A DNA stretch of 64,000 nt. Source: Rutstroemia sp. NJR-2017a BVV2 (lineage: Eukaryota > Ascomycota > Leotiomycetes > Helotiales > Rutstroemiaceae). Of this stretch, positions 31,809 through 42,014 are shown in pieces; position 1 is the stretch's first letter, and each line of letters starts with the position of its first letter. The DNA is taken from assembly GCA_002946415.1 (NCBI GenBank), contig NJPS01000043.1:62001-126000 (forward strand), read 5' to 3'. A model generated the notes under the pieces. That model worked only from the letters and a program-made list of their open reading frames with translations. It searched no databases and was not told the DNA's origin. The translations under genes and the position numbers were made by a program.

Positions 31809-32620
31809 GTTCGCAATTGTCTGCGTGAGGAGGAACAAGTGAAATCCAAAGTTTCTATACATATTCTAACCGAAGCGACTACTACTGATAAGGAGTGAGA
31901 AACCCAGTCTATTCTCCTTAGAATCGCCTCGATCTCCTGATGAGCAAGGGTCATCGTCTCGCTCAACTACTTTGGGAACGCCACTTTCTCATCTCCGGCC
32001 TCTATCATCCAGTGCAGATCACCTCCATGCATGATCTTTATAAACCTTGTAACATGGAAATCTTGACCACACACGTGGCAGCACTATTCGTTCTTCAATC
32101 CAGGCCTGCTTATCTCTTCTACATGCAATATGAGTTGCCGAGGGTCATGTCGATGACTCTGAAGTTGATGCCCTCGCTCCTGAAAATCTGCCATGTCGGG
32201 CAAGAAGCTTCTTGCTCGTACACTCCGTTACCTTTCTTCTTGGATTTCAGCATCACGGTATATCCGGTGCCTCATCTAAGGAAATGTCGGCTACGTCTAG
32301 TCTTGACAGCAGTGAGAAGAAAGGCATGCTCGATGATCCGCAACTCATAGGAGTTTTAGCCTCAAAGTTACTTCCCCCCACTCTTTGGCGTCCGCAATGG
32401 CTAATGGTACCTCGTTCCCATCACAACAAGAGTATTCGTTCATGATACATCTGAATATGATAACTATATTCAGGCAACCGCAACGCTCTGGTCACAAGGT
32501 AGCTCCAGAAATTGTTGGAAAAATGCAGCAAATTTGTTTGATGGAGCTGTGATAACTGCTTTATATTGACATGAAATATTCTAGAAATCTACTCTCAAAC
32601 TACCATATAGCCCCAAGCAT
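31809..32620. other. Intergenic region within the putative RiPP cluster
   Basis: Promoter of the UstYa-type gene and the 3' end of the FMO gene. A plus-strand 77-codon frame at 32212-32445 has balanced composition (contains SATSSLDSSEKKGMLDD), but no start context, splice partner or family is visible, so it is not called. Confidence 0.4.
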
Positions 32621-34971
32621 TCAGCGTGTGAAAAAGATATTAGAGCCTCCATCAACAGATTCTCCCTCAGAGTACCTCTCAATAGCAAATTCAACAACAT
32701 GCACACCAGCAAAACAAAACGTATAAACAGGCATAGTATTTGCATCCCGAGTCTCCGAGGTTGCAGCAACCGTAGCTACTACAGACAAGCAGTCCTCCGC
32801 ATCTGATGTGGCGGAGGCAAACTCGAGTTCGTAGACCTGTGTATTTGCAACACCGTTTTCACGCACGTTCCAAATACCAATAATATTTGATGTCTCGCAC
32901 ATTCGGTACACGAAGCTGCGCACCGTGTGCCCACCCTCTCCTTTCATGATGACGAAGTACTCAAGATCCGAGATTCCATCTGTGGGAAAGCGCGGATGGA
33001 ACGACACGGTCCTCGCCAACTCAACGGAATCATCATCACGAATGGATGAGTCCAATCTTTCCAGTCTGTTAATGGTCCAGTTGCCATGCAGGCCTCGAAA
33101 CGCAGCTCGGGCTGCAAACGCTCGTTGATTGGTCGACGTATCTAGAAGTTTCTGAAGCTTCTGCATCGTTTTCTCGGCTTCGAGGCGATCGCAGCCAGAA
33201 TCGATATACCGGGCAGGACACGACATACCCTCTCTTGCTCCCCAGCTTAAGTCCACTCTCTGAAGATCCAATTCTCGAGACGTCTGTTCCATCAAGCCAG
33301 CATAGTCACCGAAGAAGTTTTGAGGAACTGATGATGGGTCTTCTCTCAGTATCGATCTAATCTCTTTCATGAAGGTGTAGAGCTTTGAGCTAAGTTTTTC
33401 ATCTGTCCCAGGAGTTGGATCACTTGACGTAGGTGACTGTCCTGCTATTTCCGATGCCCATTTTCGTGCTATGGCACGGGCTTCTGTCTCCAGGACTCCC
33501 CAATACGACCCGTAGTTGAAGCCCATCAGTGCTAGATTCTCGGGCGCTGCATCTGACGATGTTGAGAAATTACGATTCAGAAGTAGCGGTAGTCGTGGGC
33601 ACGAGACATCATAGCCTACGGCGTTTTTGAGCGCTTCAGGCATGAAGTCTAACGTTGGCTCGAATCCGGTTGCGTATATCACTGCTGCGGTTTCTTGTAT
33701 TTCAACTTCTTCAGAACCTCCACTCATGATAGCACGCAGAAGACTCATGGCTTCCTATGTTTTGTCAGTTGTGTTCCAATAGGTGTTGGGGCATAAGTAG
33801 TGAATTAAGATTTCAAACATTCTATTGTCCGTTTCACTTTTGGTAGACAGACACTTACTTGATGGTTATTCTCCGTCTGAGCTTCTATGCTGAGTACCCG
33901 GCCTAAGATAGGACGAATAGCAGCAGATCGAACGTATTCCACGTAGCTTTCACTAACAGCAGCATAAGGGGAAGCAGCCCCCGCTGCCCGAGAATTCTCG
34001 TCATCAGGATCATCTTGCTTGCTTGTCGCTCCTTCCATGATTTTAATAAGCAAATATCTTAACTGCCTCGTATTTTCAGGTGTAATATGCCCGTACATCC
34101 ACGAGATGGGATCATCTGGTCGATGGGATAGATCATACAGCGTCGAATCCAATGGCAGAAATGTGGGCCAAGATTCCTTTCCAGCTTGTACGAAATTAGG
34201 CAGAGAGACCAGAGGGTACGGCATCACGTGTATGATTTCTAGCGGCTCAGTGCCGGATCCAGTAGGAGAGTATCTGGCATCTGACATTTGTAGAGCGATT
34301 GCCGCCGCGACTTCGACACCTGAATGGGAGCCTCCGATGATGAGAATCTTTCCTGTAGATGGCTGAATACCTGTAGTGAAGAGATCACTGAGTTTCCGAT
34401 ATTGAGAACTGTGTAATATAGAAGCTTGGTTAACATTAGGGCTTGAAGTTATGTTGTGCAAGTTGAAAGTTGGCAGTTGAGGTTTAGTAAACAGACCAGA
34501 TGCAACGATCAAATAATCGAAAATTGCGACATTCTCCTTCTCCGAGTTCGAGTTTCCATCATTCAATTGCACGTAGGTAACTCTCCACTGAGACTTTTTG
34601 TCAGCCGTTGTCTGCTCAACGTTCTTCACATAGCTTTGGAGAGCAACAACACCGTCTAGCACGAACTTCCGAGCATAATGCTCCAAATATCGGTTGACCT
34701 GCCAAGCTTTGGGGAAAACATTTGCTGCCGGCTGCAGGTCTAAGCTCTCCCAAGCTAAATCGGAAAAGCAGACACTAAACTGGAAAAGGTTTGTGTTCAT
34801 ATCTGCATTGATTAGACCCGCTGGGTGTGATGCCACTGCCCAGAGGCCACCGACACTCTTGCCTTGTTCGTAGACTGATACGCTAAAAGTGTCTTTGGCA
34901 CAAGAATGGAGGAGTGTTTTGGCGGCTACAAGCCCTGCTGGACCGGCACCAATTATTGCGACTGACTTCAT
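32621..34971 (-). CDS. Flavin-containing monooxygenase with DUF6314-like C-terminal domain
   Basis: Two exons (34971-33859 and 33754-32621) joined in phase 0 give 748 residues, longer than a plain FMO (about 450-550). The FAD Rossmann motif is IIGAGPAGLVAAK (6-18), with the second glycine motif KSVGGLW near 42. The NADPH motif is ILIIGGSHSGVEVA near 225, preceded by the H-x3-Y part of the FMO fingerprint (LHSSQY). VIYATGFEP near 397 is the ATG motif. From about residue 585 a separate domain begins (FRGLHGNWTINRLERL), with SFHPRFPTD, EYFVIMKGEGG, FVYRM and a C-terminal FCFAGVHVVEFAIERY. It matches the pattern of the fungal DUF6314 domain. FMOs insert one oxygen atom into N, S or C centres; FMOs occur in the ustiloxin pathway. 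The ATG at 34971 opens directly into the FAD motif. Confidence 0.9.
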
Positions 34972-36628
34972 ATTCGTACTGTTGTAGATGCAAGTCTTGC
35001 AGGTGAGAAGGTTGAAGTTTTCCGAATGAAAAAGAAATGCAAGGCGATTAAAGCACTTAACTAATGCGAAGATGCTGTAAATCAAGATTTAGAACAAGTC
35101 CCTTCAATAGGCATGTTAATTTCCGCTCAAGAATCACCATAGTTATAATTTAGAGACTGATTGCGGGCCACACGAATGTTACACATATGGAAAGATGAAG
35201 TCGATATGCGCCTCCATTTACCAGATTTAAATTGACGATAGAAAAACGCATAAGAACAGTGTGGTATCCAACTGTGATATCCAAATGTGGGTCCAAATAT
35301 GGTACCCAACTGCGAGTGGGAGGTTCTCGTCTGCTTGAAGATGGCACAGTTGCCAAAGAGATTAAAATATCTAACCACAGGAGTTGGTAAGAAGCAACTT
35401 GCATTATTTCTGGCAATTTTGGATGAAACATGGCACCCAGGTATCCTGTATACTTCTGCGAAAGAGATGCGAAACACCTACAGGAGGCTGTGCTGTAACG
35501 ATCTTCAGTTGCACCCTCGAAGGGTGCCGGCCAAATAGAATTTATTTAGCCGGAGTAGTGAAACTTTCACAAGAAGCTTACCTTGTGACTGGCCGCAACA
35601 TCCGCGTAGAAGGAAGACCTTGCTACTGCGGTGCTATCGTCCAGAGAAGAGAGTATAAATGTAGAGGGGCGTAGCAGGCAATGCGCCTTGTCAATAAGAA
35701 CAAATTCTGGGGTTGCTGCACAGCTTTTTCGAAATTTGCGGGGTGTTGCAGCTATGCATACATCGGGCCAGTGGGGTCTATTGCAAGTCAGCATTTATTT
35801 CAACCAAACCTAGAGAATATCTTTGGACTAAAAAGACACCACTCCCTATCGTAACTCGATATTTTTGGTGTCAAACAGGACCCTGTTTCAAGGAACTCTA
35901 CGTTGGAAGATTCTTCTCGGCACCAATGCCAAAATTTCCGCGACTGCCGCAGCAAAAGGCGTGAACACCCATGCCTTCATGGGCTCTCCGCTGGGCGGCC
36001 ACAACACCCCATGAGGCGATACAGTCATTGCTTCACCGGAGGGCACCGACAGCGACTTACGCTGGCCCATGTACTGGCGTGTGAATGTAAGACTCTGCTC
36101 CTGAGTGAGGTAACGAGTGCTTTGTATTCACTGAGTGGGATAGAGGCGCTGAATGCTCTGGGCTGGATTGGCAGACAGACTATCGTGGTGACGGTGATGC
36201 ATGGCCTGGCGCCTATTAGAAATGCAGCTTGCATATTGGTGCTGGCTGAAGTAAGACTGGAAAGAGAACACTCATGTCTCATGTAAGTGGCAGATTTGGC
36301 CATGCTGGCGTAAGAGAGGCAACATGGTCGCTGTGGATGATTTCCAGTGCAACACAGGTCGTTCTCTTGCCGCTCGGCGCGCTCGATCCATTAAGGTAAG
36401 GAATATGCGATACGACCTGTAGACTTGCTCAACATTGCGGTATGATGGAAGACATGGTGATGCGATGCAGTAGTGTAACTGTGATATAGACAATTGAATT
36501 CTGGCATGTTGGAAGTGCTAGGCGTACGAAGTAGTGATAGTAAGGTTAAACTTTAAGGCAAACATTTGAGTGGTTAAATGGAAGATGAGTCATCATAGCC
36601 AGTGCTTTAATTTCTTGAACGTAACTAT
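34972..36628. other. Gene-poor region with a possible gene relic
   Basis: About 1.65 kb between the FMO and carbonic anhydrase genes. Near 35910-36090 a plus-strand reading (ILLGTNAKISATAAAKGV and following) resembles real protein sequence but is broken by a TGA stop at about 36012 and lacks neighbouring exons. It is listed separately. The rest shows nothing recognisable. Confidence 0.4.
35907..36090 (+). pseudogene. Possible protein-gene relic
   Basis: Read in the frame beginning AAG ATT CTT CTC near 35909, the sequence gives about 34 codons with natural-looking composition (GTNAKISATAAAKGVNTHAF, then MGSPLGGHNTP). A TGA follows, then another 24 sensible codons (GDTVIASPEGTDSDLRWPMY). The flanks carry no start, splice sites or further matching frame. 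I do not recognise the parent family. It may be a decayed fragment or chance. Confidence 0.25.
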
Positions 36629-37418
36629 TTATCTAACTCTCCTCAACGCTCCTGACTCTGTATCAAGCACAAATCCAGCAATCGTGACGTCCGCCTTCCC
36701 CCAACTCTCGAAGCTCTTCAAATATTCGATATCTGCTTTGACTGTTTCTTCGGGACTGGTCTATGTTAGAATTCTCTTGCAGTATAATCTCCTTGGAGCC
36801 ACATCACTATCAGGGAAGGTCAAGAGAGAATCACTCACTTCTCAATGGCTCCATATACCTCTCCTGCAGGCAAGTTAAACTCAGGATGTTTGGCTTTCGC
36901 CGTATCACGAAACTCCTTCTCGCTCAGAGTGCTCATACCGCAGTCGGTATGATGTATAACGATAATTGTGCCCAGACCACCAATGCTATCTAGAGCAAGG
37001 AGAGTAGCATGTGCAGGAGCAGTGTGTCCACCCGCATTACGGATTATAGCTGCCTCTAATGCGAGATTTCGTGTCAGCAAGTGTTCAAATACTTCACTTG
37101 GCAAAGATCAGAACATCCTACCTCCAAATTCGAGACCAAGGAATTGCTCCGGTGTGATCCGAGGATCAGCACATGAGACTGGGAGCCAGATTAGTGTTTG
37201 TGTAGTTCAAGGAGTAGAGGGCAGGACTACCAATTGCAGTGCCTCTTCTTCCAAGAGCTTTGTTCTTCTTGACAATATCTCTAATGCCCGGCGGAGAAAT
37301 GTGCACAGTCTTTGAGTAGTTTCTGGAGAGTATTAGATTAGTTAATGCTGCACGTTTGGTAGCCTTACGAATTACGCTCAAGGATGCTGGCGATTTTCTC
37401 TTCTGATTGTGTTGACAT
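36629..37418 (-). CDS. Beta-class carbonic anhydrase-like protein
   Basis: Five exons (37418-37369, 37322-37231, 37178-37122, 37055-36839, 36755-36629) give 180 residues. Beta-carbonic anhydrases interconvert CO2 and bicarbonate with a zinc held by Cys-His-Cys. After splicing, the C-x-D-x-R motif appears as CADPR (C50, D52, R54) and the H-x2-C motif as HHTDCGM (H102, C105), so all metal ligands and the Asp-Arg dyad are present. IIRNAGG, before the second motif, is also conserved. A proline sits where most family members have Ser/Thr between D and R. The last acceptor was set at accag (exon 5 starts 36755), because the earlier atag acceptor leads quickly to a stop. The protein is at the short end of the family and lacks a targeting peptide, so it is probably cytosolic. 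It borders the RiPP-like cluster, but nothing ties it to it. Confidence 0.88.
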
Positions 37419-38234
37419 TATGGAACGGGAATGGACAATTTTGCAATTGATTGGTGCGATATGTCTGGCAAGTGCTGGAATTCGATAAGTAATGCGGACA
37501 TACAAGGAGTTGTGTGTTAAGTGGTCTACGATGGTGATGTTATATAGGACCGGATGAGCTTCATGTGCCTTTTATTTATCATCAGAGTTCCATTCACACG
37601 CCCCTTGAGTCTGGTCTCTTCGGTGACTATAAACTTTAATTCAGCCATTATCGAGTTATATCCGAGAATCCATCCACTTCATTGTTCATATCTATTCAAA
37701 ATATTCTAAGCTTCCCGCACCAGCCAATTGTACCTTTCAACCAAATCCCGATTGCGTATGTACAAGATCAAGGAGAGCTTCTAATCATCGAACTTACCCT
37801 GGCACCCTCTCAAATCTAATCACCTGCAGCTTATCCCTCCTTGATTGGTGAGTTATTCGGCACATCAGTACGTATGTTGCAGAGCAATCAGCTTCTTTCT
37901 TCGCTGTTTACTATTCATCTGCGGGGGTACTGGCTCCTTAGAGGTCCGCTTAGTGCGGGGTGCGGGTGTGGCGTTTTGGCTAAAGGGCGATGAGGAATGC
38001 AGATAGAAGCAGTGAGGAACATGATGCGGGTGCGATTAATAACTGGTAATTATGGTGTTGTATTATGGGGTGAATATCGCCGAATGCTGAGGTATATGGT
38101 AAGTGATTAGTGACGGGAATGGTGGTAGGAGTATATAAGTCCGTAGAAGTGATGCTGAACCATTAACAATTCGCCAACCCCTTCAACATACTTCCAATCA
38201 AACCACCTCCAAATTCTCTCGCATAACATACACA
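37419..38234. other. Divergent intergenic region
   Basis: Shared promoter region of the carbonic anhydrase (-) and NmrA-like (+) genes. TATA-like sequence (gagtatataagtcc near 38130) lies about 100 bp before the NmrA-like ATG. No gene is seen. Confidence 0.45.
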
Positions 38235-39535
38235 ATGTCATCCATTAAACCATTAGTTCTAGTCATTGGCGGTACGGGGGTCCAAGGCATGCCCGTGGTC
38301 AAAGGTATGTACTTATTCCTCTTTTAATAAAAAGATATGAGTTAACTTAAGATCCAAGAATTGACTCAAGACGGAGCATATGATGTCCGTCTTATGACTC
38401 GCAACGCGAACTCTGCTTGGGCTAAAGAGCTCGGTGCGATCCCTGGAGTGACTGTCATTGAGGCAGACATTTATTCCGAGAAGGATCTAGCCAAAGCTTT
38501 TGAGGGTTGTACACATGCTTGTAAGTTACCTCCGTTGCAGATGCCTCACAATATTCAACTACAAGCGAGTTATCATCCAATCTTCCTGTGCCTACTTGCA
38601 TAATCCACCTTGCCTGGTTATCTACCTTTCCTTCAACTGTCTCTCATCCGTAACCCTCGCATATATCTCTCATGCACGACTTATTCCTCCCCCCCCCTTT
38701 CTCCCCTTCAACTTCAACTAACATCATTGCCTTACTAGTTATCAATACCAATGGCGGCGCCATCGGCGAAAAGTCTGAAATCTACTGGGGCATCCGGTAT
38801 TACGAGCTGGCCCGCACCTATCACCTGACCCACTTCCTCTACTCCTCTCTCGAATACTCCCTACAACTATCCTCCTACTCCCCACTCTACCGCGACGGCC
38901 ATTTGGACGCAAAAGCCAAAGTTGCCACCTTTATAGCCGCGCAGCCCACCATCCCCATGCGCTGGTCCATCCTCACCAGCTGCATGTACATGGACATGCT
39001 CTACGAAATGCTCGCGCCTCATCCTCTCGCCTCTGATCCCTCCGTGTTCGCATTTTCCGCACCGCTTGGCCCCCGTGGTTCCGCGCCCCTGATCGTCCTA
39101 GATGATTTCGGCAAGTACGCACGATGGGTCTTCGACGCACCTGAGCGCAGCACCGGGCTGAATCTGCATGTTGCGAGCGAGGAAGTCGTATGGGAAGATC
39201 TTGCTTCCACGTTCTCGGAAGTCACGGGGAAGAAAGCGGTTTATCGAGACATAACATTAGATGAGTATTTTGACTCGGGTCTTTTCCCCGACCCAGACGC
39301 GAAGTTGGGGCATGCGGCTGCGGGGGACGGCACGTTGCAGAGCTATAGGGAGAGTTTTAGTGGGTTTTGGAGGTTTTGGGCTAGTGGGGTGGTGAAGAAG
39401 GATTATGAGTTGATGGATGAGATATTGCCGGAGAGAATCAAGAGTGTCGGGGAGTGGATGAAGAAGGTGGGGTATACGGGGGAGAGGCAGAGTTTGTTGC
39501 ATGATCATCATGGGCGGAAGAGGGTGGATGGGTGA
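38235..39535 (+). CDS. NmrA-like NAD(P)-binding protein (copy 1)
   Basis: Three exons (38235-38304, 38359-38520, 38739-39535) give 342 residues. The N-terminal dinucleotide motif is LVIGGTGVQG (G12-x-x-G15-x-x-G18). DVRLMTRN, VTVIEADIYSEKDLAKAFEGC and HFLYSSLEYSLQ, typical of NmrA/HSCARG-type atypical SDRs, follow. These proteins lack the Tyr-x3-Lys pair and often sense NADP or act as reductase-like enzymes in secondary metabolism. The C-terminal domain includes WEDLASTFSEVTGKKAVYRD, the usual substrate-side block. The second intron is long (218 bp) and pyrimidine-rich with a run of nine C. The first-intron acceptor ccaag was preferred because the acceptor 7 bases earlier loses the frame. Confidence 0.85.
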
Positions 39536-40332
39536 GTTGGGGAATGTTGGAGCTGCTGAGAGGGACAGCTGCATTGCGTCTACTCAATGCTACTCGTTTG
39601 TTGTGGAAAGCTGCATTTTGGATCGTTGGAAAGTTGTATGAGAATATGAAATTGAAGATTTCTTGCTTATTTTGTACCAAGGAGCTTGCTTATAGATAAA
39701 TATGCTTTCAGGTAACTATAGTCGAGCAGTGTGACATACATGCACGGAGGGTGGTGGTGTAGTAAGTCATCAGTCAATGTGCGAGTCAACAAGAATTGAC
39801 ATTTGATTGATCAGATGTAATCAAGTATTGAAATAGCAAATACTCGAGATTCGAAATAATACCGCAAGAGTTGCTATATACTCAGTATAGAATTACCACG
39901 TGACATCCTACCTCTGATTCCATTCCCACTGTCGCACGAGATACAGAAACAACCATACATCATCTCTACGCAGAAAATTCATAACAACTTAACTTTCAGA
40001 AGCACCACCGCCAAAGATACATCAGAATCATGAGTCACCACTAACTTGAAGACTCTTTAACCTATATCCATTCATATTCGAAATCAAGATTACTGTACGT
40101 ACATTTCCGCATTTCGGCCGACGCCTCCGAGTCGCCGTCCTATGAAGATGGAAAAGAATCATGCAGAGCCCACTCGCATTTATCAGCAAACCCAACTCCA
40201 CCTTAAGATATGATATTGAATGGCCAGTATAAAATGAGCAGTCGTGCAACGCACCCTCATTCCCATTCACCCGAACCACCACCATAACCCCTTCTCCTAA
40301 GCTTACTCGGACTCCAAGCGAAAATCCCAACC
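39536..40332. other. Intergenic region between the two NmrA-like genes
   Basis: Holds the 3' end of copy 1 and the promoter of copy 2. No gene is seen. Confidence 0.4.
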
Positions 40333-41474
40333 ATGAGCCAAACCAAAACCATCGCCATCCTCGGCGCCACCGGCAACCAAGGCGGATCCGTCGCCACCAC
40401 CTTCCTCTCCGACCCATCCTGGCGCGTCCGCGCCCTAACCCGCAGTCCCTCCAGCAACAAAGCCCTCGCGCTCGCCTCCCTTGGCGCCGAGATCGTGCAC
40501 GCGGATATGGATTCGCCAGCTAGTCTCTCCGCCGCATTCGCCGACGTCCACGCCATCTTCGCCGTCAGCGATTTCTGGGGGCTGTATTTCGATCCCGGCA
40601 ATAAATCCCAAGCCGGCGCCGAGCCGCTGAATGTCTGGGCCGGGAAACACGAGACCGAGCAGCTGAAGCGCGTGATTGACGCAGCGGCGCAAGTGCCGAC
40701 CCTCGAGCGCTTTGTGCTGTCCTCGCTGTCGGATGTGACGAGGTGGTCGCGGGGGAAGTACACGCATGTGTATCATTTTGATGCGAAGGCGAGGGCGGAG
40801 GTGTATGGGAGGGAGACGTACCCGGAGTTGTGGGCCAGGACGAGTGTGGTGCAGGCGGGGGTGTTTTTGGGGAATTTTGTGGCGCTGCCGGGGATGCTGC
40901 CGGAGAGGGTGCGTAGATTTTATTTTCTCTCTTCTTTTCTCCTGAGGTAGGTCTTGCTTGTTCGCCGGTTCACTAAATCTCCCACCTCCAGACCGCAAAT
41001 AGCAACGTCCAATTCACCGGATATATAGACGCAGACGTCAAACTCCCCTTCATCGCTGCAGAAGAAGACACGGGTCCATTCGTGCAAGCTCTCGTGCAAG
41101 AAAGCGCAGGTAAGAACCTCATCGGGTATAGAGGATGGCTCAGTATGCGGGAGATCTCCGCTGCGTTTGAGGAAGCTACCGGCTTCAAGACGGAGTTCGT
41201 CAGGCTGCCTAAGGAGCAAGTGAATTCTAATTTCCCGCCTGAGTTGCGCGAGGAGATGGATGATACTTGGGCGTATCTCGATGAGTTTGGGTATGATGGC
41301 CGAGATGACCCGACGGTTGTACACCCGAAGGATGTAAGTAGAAGTGTGATGCCGTATATTCACCGTGTGGTTGCTGATTTTTGTTAGTTGGAGTCGCCGC
41401 CGCAGTTGGGGAGTGTGGTGGATTGGTTCAAGAAGCAGGATTGGAGTAAAGTCTTGTGTGAGCAGGGGAAGTAG
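40333..41474 (+). CDS. NmrA-like NAD(P)-binding protein (copy 2)
   Basis: Three exons (40333-40908, 40992-41333, 41388-41474) give 334 residues. The glycine motif is AILGATGNQGGSVA (11-19). WRVRALTRSPSS, AEIVHADMDSPASLSAAFAD, VHAIFAVSDFWG and LERFVLSSLSDVTRWS follow, the standard NmrA-family order. Donors are gtgcgt and gtaagt, both in phase 0. The last exon is only 29 codons (LESPPQLGSVVDWFKKQDWS) and completes the helix that closes the fold. It is same-strand, 0.8 kb downstream of copy 1, and of similar length. Sequence similarity between the two is moderate at best, so they are diverged paralogues rather than a recent duplication. The substrate is unknown. The start matches MSQTKTIAILGATG, with the motif directly at the N-terminus. 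Confidence 0.88.
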
Positions 41475-42014
41475 TGACCTGATAGCGATACAGGTCTAAT
41501 ATCCCCTTTCTGTTCCGTCGAAGTAGGAGGAAAGAGTATCCTAGTTATGAAATCACCTTACTCCATCAATGCAGCTTTGAATAAACCGAGTGCTAAATTC
41601 ATAAATCACAAACATCCGGGTTCCTGAGAGACCAGGAATGAAATATCATAACCCTTCAAATCATATTTTGTTTTCTAAACACAATATATATACATAGTAG
41701 TACATAAAACACACCCCTCAGACAGGTTGACTGAATACGACTAGAAATTAAAAGGAAGTAGATGCCTGATATAAAACCCCCCAGACCAAGACCCAGCGAG
41801 CATATAGTGCATCCGACACAACTCCCCCTATCTCCCAAACCCGATCTCCTGGCGACAAAAAGCAATGCCAAGTATATGTTATGGATATCATGCGCAAAAA
41901 CAATCCAAAGACGTTCGCTCCACCAACTCCATGCTATGAAAACAAACGCAAAAAAATCAACGCGCAAAAAAGCAAAAGAAAAATACAAAGACTTTTCCTG
42001 AAAACCACCACCGC
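41475..42014. other. Convergent intergenic region
   Basis: Lies between the 3' ends of the NmrA-like gene (+) and the CFEM gene (-). AT-rich. Small frames are not supported. Confidence 0.45.

Noticed and set aside
31940..32350. Plus-strand 136-codon frame between UstYa and FMO
   Set aside because: Composition is not protein-like, no domain, no splice partner.
36025..36303. Minus-strand 92-codon frame
   Set aside because: No start context, no family, and it overlaps the possible plus-strand relic.
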